The notes beneath the pieces were generated by a model, which was not told the DNA's origin, made no database searches, and saw only the letters and a list, made by a program, of their open reading frames with translations. 64,000 nt of DNA from UBA12191 sp009937185 (GTDB lineage Bacteria > Planctomycetota > UBA8108 > UBA1146). This document shows positions 32,795 to 41,730 of this stretch, piece after piece; positions within the stretch are counted from its first letter, which is position 1, and each line of letters begins with the position of its first letter. Both the position numbers and the translations under genes were made by a program. The stretch lies in the NCBI GenBank assembly GCA_938075155.1, contig CALJGL010000012.1, forward strand, positions 124,001 through 188,000. The letters run 5' to 3'.

Positions 32795-34099
32795 ATGTTA
32801 AGTGCCCTATACGGTGCTTTGAGTGAACTTCTCAGACATCCGGTCCGAACATTATTGATCTGTCAGGGAATATTGTGGTCTGTCACCCTGATGGTGGCCC
32901 CTGCGGCGATTCTTGAGGGTTCCAGAACTGCCGCGATCGAAAGGTCCTCAGAACTGGGTACAGACCGGATTCAGATCGAATCTGACGCCGGGGCGGATCG
33001 TTCTATCGATACCGAGGACGTCAAAGATCTTCGTGAAAAGTTGCTTGAGACGGATCCTGACAGTTTTGTGAGTGGAATCTCTGCAGCGGACGCTCTTTTC
33101 AATGGTGAAAAAAAGATGCGAGGTTGGGTTCTGTATTCCGATTCGGAAGAGCTCTCTGCACGATCTATGAAAATGTTGGCAGGCCGCTGGTTTCAGAGCG
33201 GCTCTGATCTTGCAGAAGTGGTCGTTGAGGAAAATCTTGTCGAGGTTCTGCTGGGATCTACTGGGCAGGCAGAGGGTTTGCTGGGTAAGGAGCTGTGGAT
33301 TTCTCCGCAACGATTTGGATTTGTGAGAGTGGACTTACAGTCTTCCTCTGAGAGTTCGACTCCTTTTATCGTTTCTGGGGTCGTCGCGAAGCCCAAGGGA
33401 ATCGATCCTTTAGGGTTCGACAAGGATCACACTTTCTCCGACATGGTCGAGGGGGTCCTGAAGATGTTGGGGGTCGCTCCAGACTCTGCTCCTTGGCTTG
33501 ACGAAGGAGTGTCTGTTCATATTGATCGAAATGCTTCTCCCGAAATCGATCGGGAAGTGGACTGGACTGTTGTTTCTACAAACCCATCTCGTATTACCGA
33601 AATGGGTGCACTTGTAGAAGAGAGTTTGATTCGGCGTGGTTGTTCTCCTTTGATTTACAGTAATGCAGCGTGGGCCGTACTGGCCAGTCCAGAGCTCGAT
33701 GGATATCTGGTTCTTCATGATGTTTTCTTTCTGATTTCGGCACTCACCGGATTGGTTGTGTTGGCGAATCTCCTACTGTTAACCGGTAGGCGAAGACGTG
33801 CAGAAGTGGGTTTGCGTCGGGCAGAAGGCGCCACTCGGGTAGATATTTTCAGCCAGTTTTTCTTTGAGGGATTAATCATCGCTTTATTGGGTGCACTTTT
33901 GGGTGCAGCTGCAGGTGTCGGACTCGCGGAAATCCGTGTGCTTATCGGTCCGTCGGAATTGCTCGAAGTGGTTTGGCCCTGGTGGACGATCATGAAGTCG
34001 GCCTTATTGGTAACAGCGGGTGCAGCATTGGCTTCCGCAGGGCCAGCATGGACTGTGAGTGGTGTGGACCCTGCTCTCCTTCTGAGTGAGAGGCGATAG
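32795..34099 (+). CDS. FtsX/MacB-type ABC transporter permease (first of pair)
   Basis: Type VII ABC permease. An N-terminal transmembrane helix (about 16-36) is followed by a periplasmic MacB-like core of about 270 residues and a C-terminal FtsX block with three helices (about 305-325, 350-380, 395-415), including LTGRRRRAEVGLRRAEGATRVDIFSQF, the coupling region contacting the ATPase. This class moves lipoproteins or peptides, or transmits mechanical force, rather than importing small solutes. First gene of a six-gene overlapping operon. It diverges from the lipoprotein gene. Confidence 0.88.
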   Translation: MLSALYGALSELLRHPVRTLLICQGILWSVTLMVAPAAILEGSRTAAIERSSELGTDRIQIESDAGADRSIDTEDVKDLREKLLETDPDSFVSGISAADALFNGEKKMRGWVLYSDSEELSARSMKMLAGRWFQSGSDLAEVVVEENLVEVLLGSTGQAEGLLGKELWISPQRFGFVRVDLQSSSESSTPFIVSGVVAKPKGIDPLGFDKDHTFSDMVEGVLKMLGVAPDSAPWLDEGVSVHIDRNASPEIDREVDWTVVSTNPSRITEMGALVEESLIRRGCSPLIYSNAAWAVLASPELDGYLVLHDVFFLISALTGLVVLANLLLLTGRRRRAEVGLRRAEGATRVDIFSQFFFEGLIIALLGALLGAAAGVGLAEIRVLIGPSELLEVVWPWWTIMKSALLVTAGAALASAGPAWTVSGVDPALLLSERR

Positions 34100-35361
34100 T
34101 GATGTCTCTAATGAAGGATGGAATGATTCGGATTCGGCGAAGTCCCATGCGTGCCATCTTGGTGACTTTAACCTTTGCTTTGGGCTTCTCAGCAGTTGTG
34201 GCCATCGTGGGCACCATCGAGGGAGGGCGCCGAGCCATCGGCAATGATTTAGAAGCATTGGGTTCAGATTTGTTGGCTCTCGTCAATCCGGTGGAGTTAG
34301 GCACAGTGAGTTTGGGAAGAGTGACCGAAGGATCTCCGGTGACTTCTCAAGACATCCCTTCCATCAAAACGGCATTAGGTTCTGAGGTCGAAACGATATC
34401 CCCGTTATTGGTGAATTTAGGATTGACCACATATGGAGAGATTTCGTGGAGACATACGATGGTTGCCACGACTCCGGGTTTTCTTTCGGTTCTCCGTTCA
34501 GGGATGCTGAAGGGACGATTCTTGGAAGAGTCAGACCGATGGCCCGACGATCGTGAGGGTATCGTTCCCGTTGCGATCGACGAAGCATTGGCGCTGAAGT
34601 TTTTCACTTCAGCGGAGTACGCTATGGGACGACGATTTCGTTCGATTCGATCTGGGATCCCATTCACTTGCGAAATTATCGGAGTAGTGGGTGATCCTCT
34701 TCTGCTGCGTCAGCATCTGAGTTCCTTTGATGCCACTTCTCGTGCTCGTTCTATTCCTGCCCGTAGGTTGGAGTTTTTGAATTTGTACATGCCTTGGAGA
34801 GAAGGAATAGATCAACCTACGGTTACCATTTTGGATGTCGATACTGTCGATAAAGTCGACGGTGTGAAGTCTCGACTGGATCAATGGGTTGAAGATAATG
34901 ACAAGGGTGTATACCTACATGTTCAAAAGCAATGGACAGCGATCATTCTACAAATGGTGGATCGGTTTAGTGGGTTGGGGCATTTCATCTGGGTATTGGG
35001 ATTGACCATTGTATTGATACTGACAGCGACCATTTCATTATTAGCGATCGATGAGAGCATGGAAGAAGTCGCTCTGAGAAGAGCCGAGGGAGCCCGAGTG
35101 TCACAAGTCATTACGCCTGTTTTTCTAGAAGCAGGAATGTTGTCACTATTGGCGTTGTTCCCTGGATATTGGGTAGGGCTTTCTATCATTGAGTGGGGTG
35201 TTCAACCCGTCTTGGGATGGGAGGCGTGGCTGCCGCTCGAAATGATTCTGGGAGTTTCCAGCGCTCTCGTAGTGACGGCGATGTTGAGCGCCGTCCTTCC
35301 GGCATATCGAGTGGCAACGCTTGATCCTGCCCCGGTACTTTGTGGACGGAGAGACATTTGA
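34099..35361 (+). CDS. FtsX/MacB-type ABC transporter permease (second of pair)
   Basis: Same layout as the preceding gene: N-terminal helix (about 17-37, RAILVTLTFALGFSAVVAIVG), large periplasmic part, and three C-terminal helices with a coupling segment MEEVALRRAEGARVSQVITPVFLEAG. The start GTG (or ATG 3 bp on) overlaps the previous stop by one base, so translation is coupled. Forms a heterodimeric permease with its neighbour. Confidence 0.88.
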   Translation: MMSLMKDGMIRIRRSPMRAILVTLTFALGFSAVVAIVGTIEGGRRAIGNDLEALGSDLLALVNPVELGTVSLGRVTEGSPVTSQDIPSIKTALGSEVETISPLLVNLGLTTYGEISWRHTMVATTPGFLSVLRSGMLKGRFLEESDRWPDDREGIVPVAIDEALALKFFTSAEYAMGRRFRSIRSGIPFTCEIIGVVGDPLLLRQHLSSFDATSRARSIPARRLEFLNLYMPWREGIDQPTVTILDVDTVDKVDGVKSRLDQWVEDNDKGVYLHVQKQWTAIILQMVDRFSGLGHFIWVLGLTIVLILTATISLLAIDESMEEVALRRAEGARVSQVITPVFLEAGMLSLLALFPGYWVGLSIIEWGVQPVLGWEAWLPLEMILGVSSALVVTAMLSAVLPAYRVATLDPAPVLCGRRDI

Positions 35362-36050
35362 ACCAAGTTGACACAAAACGTATTGTTGAAATGCACGGGA
35401 TTTCTCGTCATTACGGGGATGGTGTTTCGCAGGTCAAGGCTCTGGACGATGTCGATCTCTCCATTCAAGCGGGAGAGTTTGTTGCTATCGTTGGAGCATC
35501 AGGGAGTGGGAAGAGCACGCTGCTCCAAATATTGGGCTGTCTTGATCGAGCGGATAGCGGCCAATATTTGTTGGCTGGAAAAAATGTACTGTCACTGCCG
35601 GAGAAAGAGTTAGCTCGAGTCCGAAATGAAGTTTTGGGATTCGTCTTTCAGTCATTCCATCTACTCGGCGACAGAAACGCTCTCGATAATGTCCGGCTTC
35701 CACTGGAATATCGCAGGGGTAAGGTGGAAACGAGCCTCGCCGAGCAGATGCTTGAAAGAGTGCAGTTGTCTGATCGAGTGAAACATTTCCCTTCTCAACT
35801 CAGCGGAGGAGAGCGTCAGAGAGTGGCCATCGCCAGAGCTCTCGTAAAACAGCCTCAATTGTTGCTCTGCGATGAACCCACCGGGAATCTGGATAGCCGA
35901 AATGGGCAGCAGATTTTGGATCTTCTCTCCGGATTAAGGGAAGAGTATCAGACGACTTTAGTTCTCGTGACTCATGACACCGAAGTGGCGGATCGAGCCG
36001 ATCGTGTCGTGACTCTGAAAGACGGTCGGTGGTCAGAGGAGTCTTCTTGA
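35358..36050 (+). CDS. ABC transporter ATPase, LolD/MacB type
   Basis: Nucleotide-binding subunit for the two preceding permeases. Walker A GASGSGKST, Q-loop VFQSFHLL, signature LSGGERQRVAIARAL, Walker B LLLCDEPTGNLD, H-loop VTHD. The TTG start overlaps the upstream stop as TTGA with GGAGA 5 bases ahead; an earlier TTG at 35340 would read through the end of the permease gene. 230 residues, normal for the LolD group. Confidence 0.92.
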   Translation: MNQVDTKRIVEMHGISRHYGDGVSQVKALDDVDLSIQAGEFVAIVGASGSGKSTLLQILGCLDRADSGQYLLAGKNVLSLPEKELARVRNEVLGFVFQSFHLLGDRNALDNVRLPLEYRRGKVETSLAEQMLERVQLSDRVKHFPSQLSGGERQRVAIARALVKQPQLLLCDEPTGNLDSRNGQQILDLLSGLREEYQTTLVLVTHDTEVADRADRVVTLKDGRWSEESS

Positions 36051-37060
36051 TGAGCATTTGGGCCAGAGTGTTGCTGGCTTCGATGGTCGTATTTCTGAGC
36101 AGTTGCCAAAGCGATTCCAAACCTTCTGTGACAATTTATTGCGCTCATGATCGGGTTCATGCGGAACAAATTTTGGATCTTTTTGAGGATGAGACGGGGA
36201 TTCGTGTCGATGCCATTTTCGACACGGAGGCCAATAAGACGGTAGGCCTTGCTGAAAGGCTTCGAGCTGAGAGAGGGCGTCCACGTTGCGACGTGCATTG
36301 GTCGAATGAGCCTTTGAGATCTGTCAGATTATCACGTGAGGGTTTGTTTAGAAAAATGCCATCTGATCTTGGGGCCGCCATCCCCGAGATGTGGAAAGAC
36401 AAATCAGGACTGTGGTGTGGTTTCGCCGGGCGTGTCAGGGTTCTTGCCGTACAACCCACTTCACCCGCAGGGCAGTGGACCGGTCCCGTTTCCATGAAGC
36501 AACTCACAGAGGATCAGTGGTTGGGCAAAGTGGCCTTGGCAGATCCTCGATTCGGCACAACGGGTTCTCACTTGGCAATCATCCGATCCATGGAGGGTGA
36601 GGAATCCTACCTGAATTTATTACAGGGGCTCCAGCTGAACGACGTTCAATTGGTGTCTTCAAATTCTGCTAGCCGAGATCGCGTACTCTCAGGAGAGGCA
36701 TGGATAGGTGTCACTGATACCGATGATATCGAAGTGGTTCGCCGGAGAGGTGAGAGTATTGGCGAGGTCTTTTTAAGTACGGATGGAGATGTGCTTTTGC
36801 CGAATGTGATTGCATTGGTAAAGGGAAGTCCGAATCCGACAGAGGGAGAGATCTTGGCCCGCTGGTTGCTGAGTTCCAGAGTTGAAGAGTTGTTGGCGGC
36901 TTCTAGCAGTCGGCAAGTTCCTCTTATTCCTGGCACGTCAGTACCTGTGGGTGGACTCAGTATTGAAGACCTTGATCCACTCGTTATTGACTGGGATGAT
37001 GCCGCCGACGCTCTTCCTGCGGCTATTCAGGAAGCTGAAAGGTATTTGCTGGACCGCTGA
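36050..37060 (+). CDS. Iron(III)-type ABC transporter substrate-binding lipoprotein
   Basis: Captures substrate for the permease and ATPase that follow. Signal with lipobox FLSSC (Cys about residue 19), then VTIYCAHDRVHAEQILDLFEDETGIRVDAIFDTEANKT, the opening of the FbpA/AfuA/FutA ferric-binding family; later GTTGSHLAIIRS and a final alpha/beta lobe. The usual paired tyrosines near residue 195 are not obvious in the matching stretch, so the metal or anion is uncertain; phosphonate or other anions are possible. The ATG overlaps the preceding stop (TGATG) with GAGGAG ahead. Confidence 0.8.
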   Translation: MSIWARVLLASMVVFLSSCQSDSKPSVTIYCAHDRVHAEQILDLFEDETGIRVDAIFDTEANKTVGLAERLRAERGRPRCDVHWSNEPLRSVRLSREGLFRKMPSDLGAAIPEMWKDKSGLWCGFAGRVRVLAVQPTSPAGQWTGPVSMKQLTEDQWLGKVALADPRFGTTGSHLAIIRSMEGEESYLNLLQGLQLNDVQLVSSNSASRDRVLSGEAWIGVTDTDDIEVVRRRGESIGEVFLSTDGDVLLPNVIALVKGSPNPTEGEILARWLLSSRVEELLAASSSRQVPLIPGTSVPVGGLSIEDLDPLVIDWDDAADALPAAIQEAERYLLDR

Positions 37061-38559
37061 TGAGAAGATTGCTTTCCTGGATTTGGCCTCTTCTTCCACT
37101 TCTCTGTGGTTTCTACATACCGGTTTTCATTGCTGTTTTGGATGATGTCGCACTGGGTTCCATCGAGGTCGCTTTTTCCAGCGTTGTCACTTCGATACCC
37201 GTAATATTTTCTACAGCGATTCTTGCCATCTCCGCAGCATTTTTGGCCACTCTGATCGGGGCGGTCGATGCATTGTTGATATCCGGAGTAAGAGGCGTGA
37301 CTTCGGGTCGTCTGAGATTTCTTTGGGTACCTCTCCTGATTCTCACCTTCACCACACCCCCTGCGGCAGTCGCTTCTGCAATTCAGTCTACATTTGGATC
37401 TTCATTTCTTGTCGCAGGAGTCAGGGATGAGTTTGGCGCATTGATATTGTTGTCATTACGTTGGGCTCCGGTCGCACTCGCGATATTGCTAGGGCTATCG
37501 CTGACGATTCCTCGTGAACAGGAATGGGCATTGCGATTGCTCCCACCAGTGAAAGCTCTCAAGGTGAGATGGCAACTTCAGCGAAATTGGCGTCGGGCTT
37601 GTATGCTCTTGCTCTTCTTGTTGATGCTGCCCGCCGCAGAGATTCCTTCTTATGCAGGAATAGAAACGATATCTCGAAGAGTGATGGCTCGCTTGACTGT
37701 TGGAGATGGTCTTTCGGGCTGGATTTTATCTGCGGGTCTTGCCGGAATTGTTGGGCCATTGTTGGCATGGTTGATGCCAGGAAATCAATGGTGGGGGCGG
37801 GGTTTGAAAACTTTGTCGCCAGCGGGATTGCCCACATGGAAGTTTGCCAGTGGATGGTGGATTCTTAGAGTGGTCCCTGCGATATCTCTGATTCTGATAT
37901 TGATCTACACCGCTTGGCCTAGAGCCAGTGAAGTGGAGTTAGCGAAAAGCGAGTTTTTGTCAGCCTTATGGAATGGAATTATTGAGATTCAGAGGGCACT
38001 GCTGGTCTCTGTCTTGAGTGTGCTTTGTTGCTGGCGACTTGCTGTTGCAAAGAGAAAGTGGGCGTTATGGGCTTGGTGTCTTCCAACGTTTTTGCCCGCG
38101 AGTTTATTGGGCTTGTCTCTCGCCTCGACATGGGGTGTTCATGCACCCGTGTTTCTGGACCGCATTCCTTGGTTGCTGTCTTTGGCACACGTCGTTCAAC
38201 TGGGAGCGTTGTCAGCGCTGGCTGGAATATTGGCAGTGAGCATGATTCCGGAAGAAGAAGCGAATGCGGCAAGATTTGTGAAGCCTGAAATTGCATGTTG
38301 GCGTATCTTCTTGCCCCGTTCATTGCCGGTACTGATTCCTGCCAGCATCATGGGAGCGATTCTTATACTGGGGGAAGTAGAATCGACTCTGTTGTTGGCG
38401 CCACCTGGGCACCCCTCTCCAGCACTGGAGTTGCATCAGTTGCTCCATTTTAGGAATGACGAACAGGCGTCTCGGCTGGCACTCGCATTGATCATTCTCA
38501 GTTCAGGGCTCACCTTGTTGTTTTCAGGAGTATCACTCGGAAGGAAAGACCAAAGATGA
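37060..38559 (+). CDS. ABC transporter permease, FbpB/ThiP-like two-domain type
   Basis: Fused permease with about twelve transmembrane helices in two halves, each with a binding-protein-dependent transport inner-membrane signature; the first half has a loop near SGVRGVT and a conserved RWAPVALAILLG, the second ALSALAGILAVSMIPEEEANAARFVKPEIACWRIFLPRSLPVLIP, an EAA-type coupling loop. The start overlaps the upstream stop (TGATG). Forms the membrane part of the iron-type importer with its neighbours. Confidence 0.85.
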   Translation: MRRLLSWIWPLLPLLCGFYIPVFIAVLDDVALGSIEVAFSSVVTSIPVIFSTAILAISAAFLATLIGAVDALLISGVRGVTSGRLRFLWVPLLILTFTTPPAAVASAIQSTFGSSFLVAGVRDEFGALILLSLRWAPVALAILLGLSLTIPREQEWALRLLPPVKALKVRWQLQRNWRRACMLLLFLLMLPAAEIPSYAGIETISRRVMARLTVGDGLSGWILSAGLAGIVGPLLAWLMPGNQWWGRGLKTLSPAGLPTWKFASGWWILRVVPAISLILILIYTAWPRASEVELAKSEFLSALWNGIIEIQRALLVSVLSVLCCWRLAVAKRKWALWAWCLPTFLPASLLGLSLASTWGVHAPVFLDRIPWLLSLAHVVQLGALSALAGILAVSMIPEEEANAARFVKPEIACWRIFLPRSLPVLIPASIMGAILILGEVESTLLLAPPGHPSPALELHQLLHFRNDEQASRLALALIILSSGLTLLFSGVSLGRKDQR

Positions 38560-39188
38560 AGACATCTCCCCTTCTCGAAGTGAAAGCGCTCACGGTTAAA
38601 AGAGGACGGAATAGTTTGGGGCCACTTTCTCTGACGTTGTCAGAGGGGTGTGGGCTCGCACTGGTGGGAAGTAACGGATCTGGGAAGAGCAGTTTCATGC
38701 TCGCCATCGCAGGGCTTCTGGAAACTACCGGTGGGGATGTGCTACTCAATCTCCCTGGAAGTGACGGAAAGCACGATCAGGGAAGTCATACAGAGGGCTG
38801 GAAAAGGGGGCTGGGTTGGCAAGGTCAGCAGTCTGGTCTTTGGCCGCACCTCTCTATTCGGCAGCAATGTTATCTATTGCAGGACGAAAAAAATCAGTCG
38901 TCTCTGGAATCTTTTGCCGAAGCCCTCTCTATGGTTCCATTACTCGACCGTATGCCGCATCAGCTCTCAGGGGGGGAATCTCAGAGGGCAGAATTTATGA
39001 GGGCACTTTGCTCACCGGGGAAATTGCTACTGCTGGACGAACCTTTTTCTTCGCAGAACAGCGAAGGCAGATCTTTAATGCTGAACTTGATCGAGCAGGA
39101 AAAAAAGCGTGATCGAGCTTTTATATTGGCGCTTCATGAACCCATGAATGGCTGGGATGTTATTCGGCTGCCGTTAGGGTCCGATTGA
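38556..39188 (+). CDS. ABC transporter ATPase of the iron-type importer (short form)
   Basis: Walker A GSNGSGKSS, signature LSGGESQRAEFMRAL, Walker B LLLLDEPFSSQ, H-loop ALHE in place of the usual THD. At 210 residues it lacks the C-terminal TOBE domain found in full FbpC proteins. Overlaps the permease by 4 bp and is the last gene of the six-gene run. The convergent gene ends 21 bp beyond, with no clear terminator between them. Confidence 0.85.
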   Translation: MKTSPLLEVKALTVKRGRNSLGPLSLTLSEGCGLALVGSNGSGKSSFMLAIAGLLETTGGDVLLNLPGSDGKHDQGSHTEGWKRGLGWQGQQSGLWPHLSIRQQCYLLQDEKNQSSLESFAEALSMVPLLDRMPHQLSGGESQRAEFMRALCSPGKLLLLDEPFSSQNSEGRSLMLNLIEQEKKRDRAFILALHEPMNGWDVIRLPLGSD

Positions 39189-39209
39189 ATAACAACAGTC
39201 TATAAGATA

Positions 39210-39947
39210 TTAGGATGTGCTCTCGGCTTCGAATCGACCGTCCACCATCTGAAGGCGTCTATCTGCACGTGCTGCGAGATCTGGGTCATGAGTCACGACA
39301 AGGATCGAAGTCGAATAGTCTTCGTGGAGTTCCCTTAAGAGTTCATGGATGCTCTCACTGGTTCGAGAGTCCAGATTACCCGTCGGTTCATCACAGAGAA
39401 GCAAAGGGGGCGAGAGCATTAGGGCTCTCGCGATGGCGACTCGTTGTCTCTCTCCGCCAGAGAGAGTTCCTGGAGCTTGTTTTTCACGACCACTCAGTCC
39501 GACTCGTTGAAGTAGCGATTCTGCTCGGCCATGAAATTCATCGCGATTCTTGTTCCATGCCCTAGAAGTCCTGCTGACTTGTGATGGTAACAATACGTTT
39601 TCCAGGACATTGAGATCGGGAAGAAGATGAAAGAACTGAAAAACGAAACCAATGAAGTGATTCCTCAATTGGCATCGTGAATCTTCATCCAACTGCGAAG
39701 TTTTCCAGGTTTTTTCTCCGGATCGATAAGTGATCTCACCACCAGAAGGTGTATCGAGTAATCCGAGGCAGTGAAGCAGAGTACTTTTTCCTACTCCGCT
39801 GAGTCCGACGATAGCTACCATTTCAGCTTCGTAGATTTGAAGATCGAGGCCTTTTAAGACCATCAGTTTTTCCCCGTTTACAAGGGGGAATGACCGTTCC
39901 AGGTTACGAACGCTGACAACAGGAAGTGGAGCGGAGGAATCACTCAT
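39210..39947 (-). CDS. ABC transporter ATPase, LolD-like
   Basis: ATPase partner of the permease gene that ends just inside its start. Walker A GLSGVGKST, Q-loop VFQFFHLLPD, signature LSGGERQRVAIARAL, Walker B LLLCDEPTGNLD, VTHD H-loop. The start ATG overlaps the permease stop by 8 bp; a longer frame to 40016 would run through the permease end and add a non-conserved leader. Order permease-ATPase suits a LolCD or MacB-like lipoprotein-releasing system. Confidence 0.92.
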   Translation of the reverse strand: MSDSSAPLPVVSVRNLERSFPLVNGEKLMVLKGLDLQIYEAEMVAIVGLSGVGKSTLLHCLGLLDTPSGGEITYRSGEKTWKTSQLDEDSRCQLRNHFIGFVFQFFHLLPDLNVLENVLLPSQVSRTSRAWNKNRDEFHGRAESLLQRVGLSGREKQAPGTLSGGERQRVAIARALMLSPPLLLCDEPTGNLDSRTSESIHELLRELHEDYSTSILVVTHDPDLAARADRRLQMVDGRFEAESTS

Positions 39948-41355
39948 GATGGAGCGCCTTGATCGGGTCCTGTCTTCCAGCTCGCATCGAGGGAAGAACG
40001 CTCCCAAGAAAGCCAAAGATCAGGGTAGGTAGACAAACGAGAAGTACATCCTGATATCTGAGAACTACCGGGATTCTTTCTAGATAATAAACATTGGGTG
40101 GGAACAACTGGAGGCCGGTCATTCTGAATATGAAGTCATGAAACTCATTGATGTTTTCCAGAAAAATCCAACCTGAGAGTAATCCAAGGATGGCACCGGT
40201 TGTGCAAAGAAACATCCCCTGCTTCAGGACGAGTAACACGATGCCGGATCGAGTGGCTCCGAGAGCCCTCAGTACACCAAGGTCGCGTTCTTTTTCTATC
40301 ACCAGCAACATCAATATCAAAAAGATCATGCCAGAAGCGAATGCCACGATGAGGAGCATCAGTACCGAAATGATACGTTTTTCAATTTCCACGGCTTTGA
40401 TGAGATTTGCGCGCTTGTCTTCCCAAGTCTCTATACTCGTTATACGACTTGGGATCGACTTGGGATCATCTTCTGGGAGAGACATCCGAGATTGAATCTC
40501 TTTATGGAGAGTCTCGCTGATCTCGTCAGCCTTTTGGAAATCTTCGAGTTTTATTGATATCCCAGAGATGCGCATGTCTTCGGCGGAATCATCCCAGAGT
40601 TGAAGAGTATCTTGGAGAGCCCGAATGTTGGTGTAAGCCCAGCGGAGGTCTTGTTCGTAAACTCCTGATTGAAATGCACCGACCACCAAGAAATTGCCGG
40701 AACAGGGTTCCAGAGTGACAGGTGAATATGAGGATATCTGAACTACGTCTCCCATTTGGAGGCGGAAACTTCTCAAGGCTTCGATGCCCACGATGATCGC
40801 CTGGGGAGGGGATTCGCGAGTGAAGCCCGGTCCTGGGTCTTCATTTAATCGAAAACTCATGATCTGTCGTCGTCTCTCGATGGAGAAGACATGTGCAATT
40901 TCCTCGGCTGTGGAGGGTTCTCTGTCGGGGGGGAGCATCGAGAATTTATCCGAGAGCATCTGGTCGATTTCATCATCGCTGAGGAGGTATCTCGCGAGAT
41001 CTGAAACCTTCGACTCTGGGATAGGATCGATTCCCCTGAGGACGCAGTGGTCCATGATGCCCACTTTATAGAGTGCGAGTGTGCTCACATGTGGAGCCGC
41101 AGCCTCGACACCTTCAGTGTTTCGGATCGCCTCCAGTAGAGAATCTTCACCGACGAGACCCCTGAATGGATCGGCTTCGACCACCAGATGAGAGAGGGTT
41201 CCACGAATACGCTCTCGCATTTCGACCTTGAATCCTTCCATAACGGCGAGGACCGTCAGAAGCGAAAAGACACCTAGAGTGACTGCAAGGGTGGAAGCCC
41301 AGGGAGCCCAGCGTCGTTTCAGATATCTGCGTGTCAGGTCGTCATGATATTTCAA
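39940..41355 (-). CDS. LolC/LolE-type ABC permease
   Basis: Four-helix permease: N-terminal helix (about residues 20-42), a long periplasmic MacB-like domain, then three C-terminal helices and the motif MLLVIEKERDLGVLRALGATRSGIVLLV, the LolC/E coupling helix. With the adjacent ATPase it would extract lipoproteins from the inner membrane for sorting. The TTG start is chosen for AGGAG 5 bases upstream; the frame extends another 57 bp without a ribosome site. Only one permease gene is present, so it probably works as a homodimer (LolF-like). Confidence 0.88.
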   Translation of the reverse strand: MKYHDDLTRRYLKRRWAPWASTLAVTLGVFSLLTVLAVMEGFKVEMRERIRGTLSHLVVEADPFRGLVGEDSLLEAIRNTEGVEAAAPHVSTLALYKVGIMDHCVLRGIDPIPESKVSDLARYLLSDDEIDQMLSDKFSMLPPDREPSTAEEIAHVFSIERRRQIMSFRLNEDPGPGFTRESPPQAIIVGIEALRSFRLQMGDVVQISSYSPVTLEPCSGNFLVVGAFQSGVYEQDLRWAYTNIRALQDTLQLWDDSAEDMRISGISIKLEDFQKADEISETLHKEIQSRMSLPEDDPKSIPSRITSIETWEDKRANLIKAVEIEKRIISVLMLLIVAFASGMIFLILMLLVIEKERDLGVLRALGATRSGIVLLVLKQGMFLCTTGAILGLLSGWIFLENINEFHDFIFRMTGLQLFPPNVYYLERIPVVLRYQDVLLVCLPTLIFGFLGSVLPSMRAGRQDPIKALHHE

Positions 41356-41730
41356 GGGAACTCCTGATTGAGGGGAACGTCTAGGTCTACCGTCTAAGGA
41401 GATGGATTGCAAGGTCCACAGAAAGACCGTTTTATTTCCACAAGGCTATATACTACTTGGACTTGTGGACGGATCGCTTGGTTTTTCAGAGGTTTTCGAT
41501 TCACTTCAGGGAACATTGGTGTGTGGTTACAATACGGATGATTGAGAGATTAGAATCCTAGAAGATTAGAGAATCGTTCTCATTTCGACCGTTTTGAATC
41601 CGATGAGGAGCGCTATCGCTCCTTTTGCCCGTCAGAATCAATGAGAACCTTTTTTCTCCCAAGACTGGGTTCAACATTGCAAAGCGACTCTGAGTCGTCT
41701 CTCCAACTACTCCACTGATTAAGGGGAAGC
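41356..41730. other. Intergenic region upstream of leucine dehydrogenase
   Basis: About 375 bp without a supported gene. A GTCCACA/TGTGGAC inverted repeat (41414-41420 and 41464-41470) and a TTACAAT possible -10 near 41528 are the only notable items; none is strong enough to name. It must hold the promoters of both divergent genes. Confidence 0.4.
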
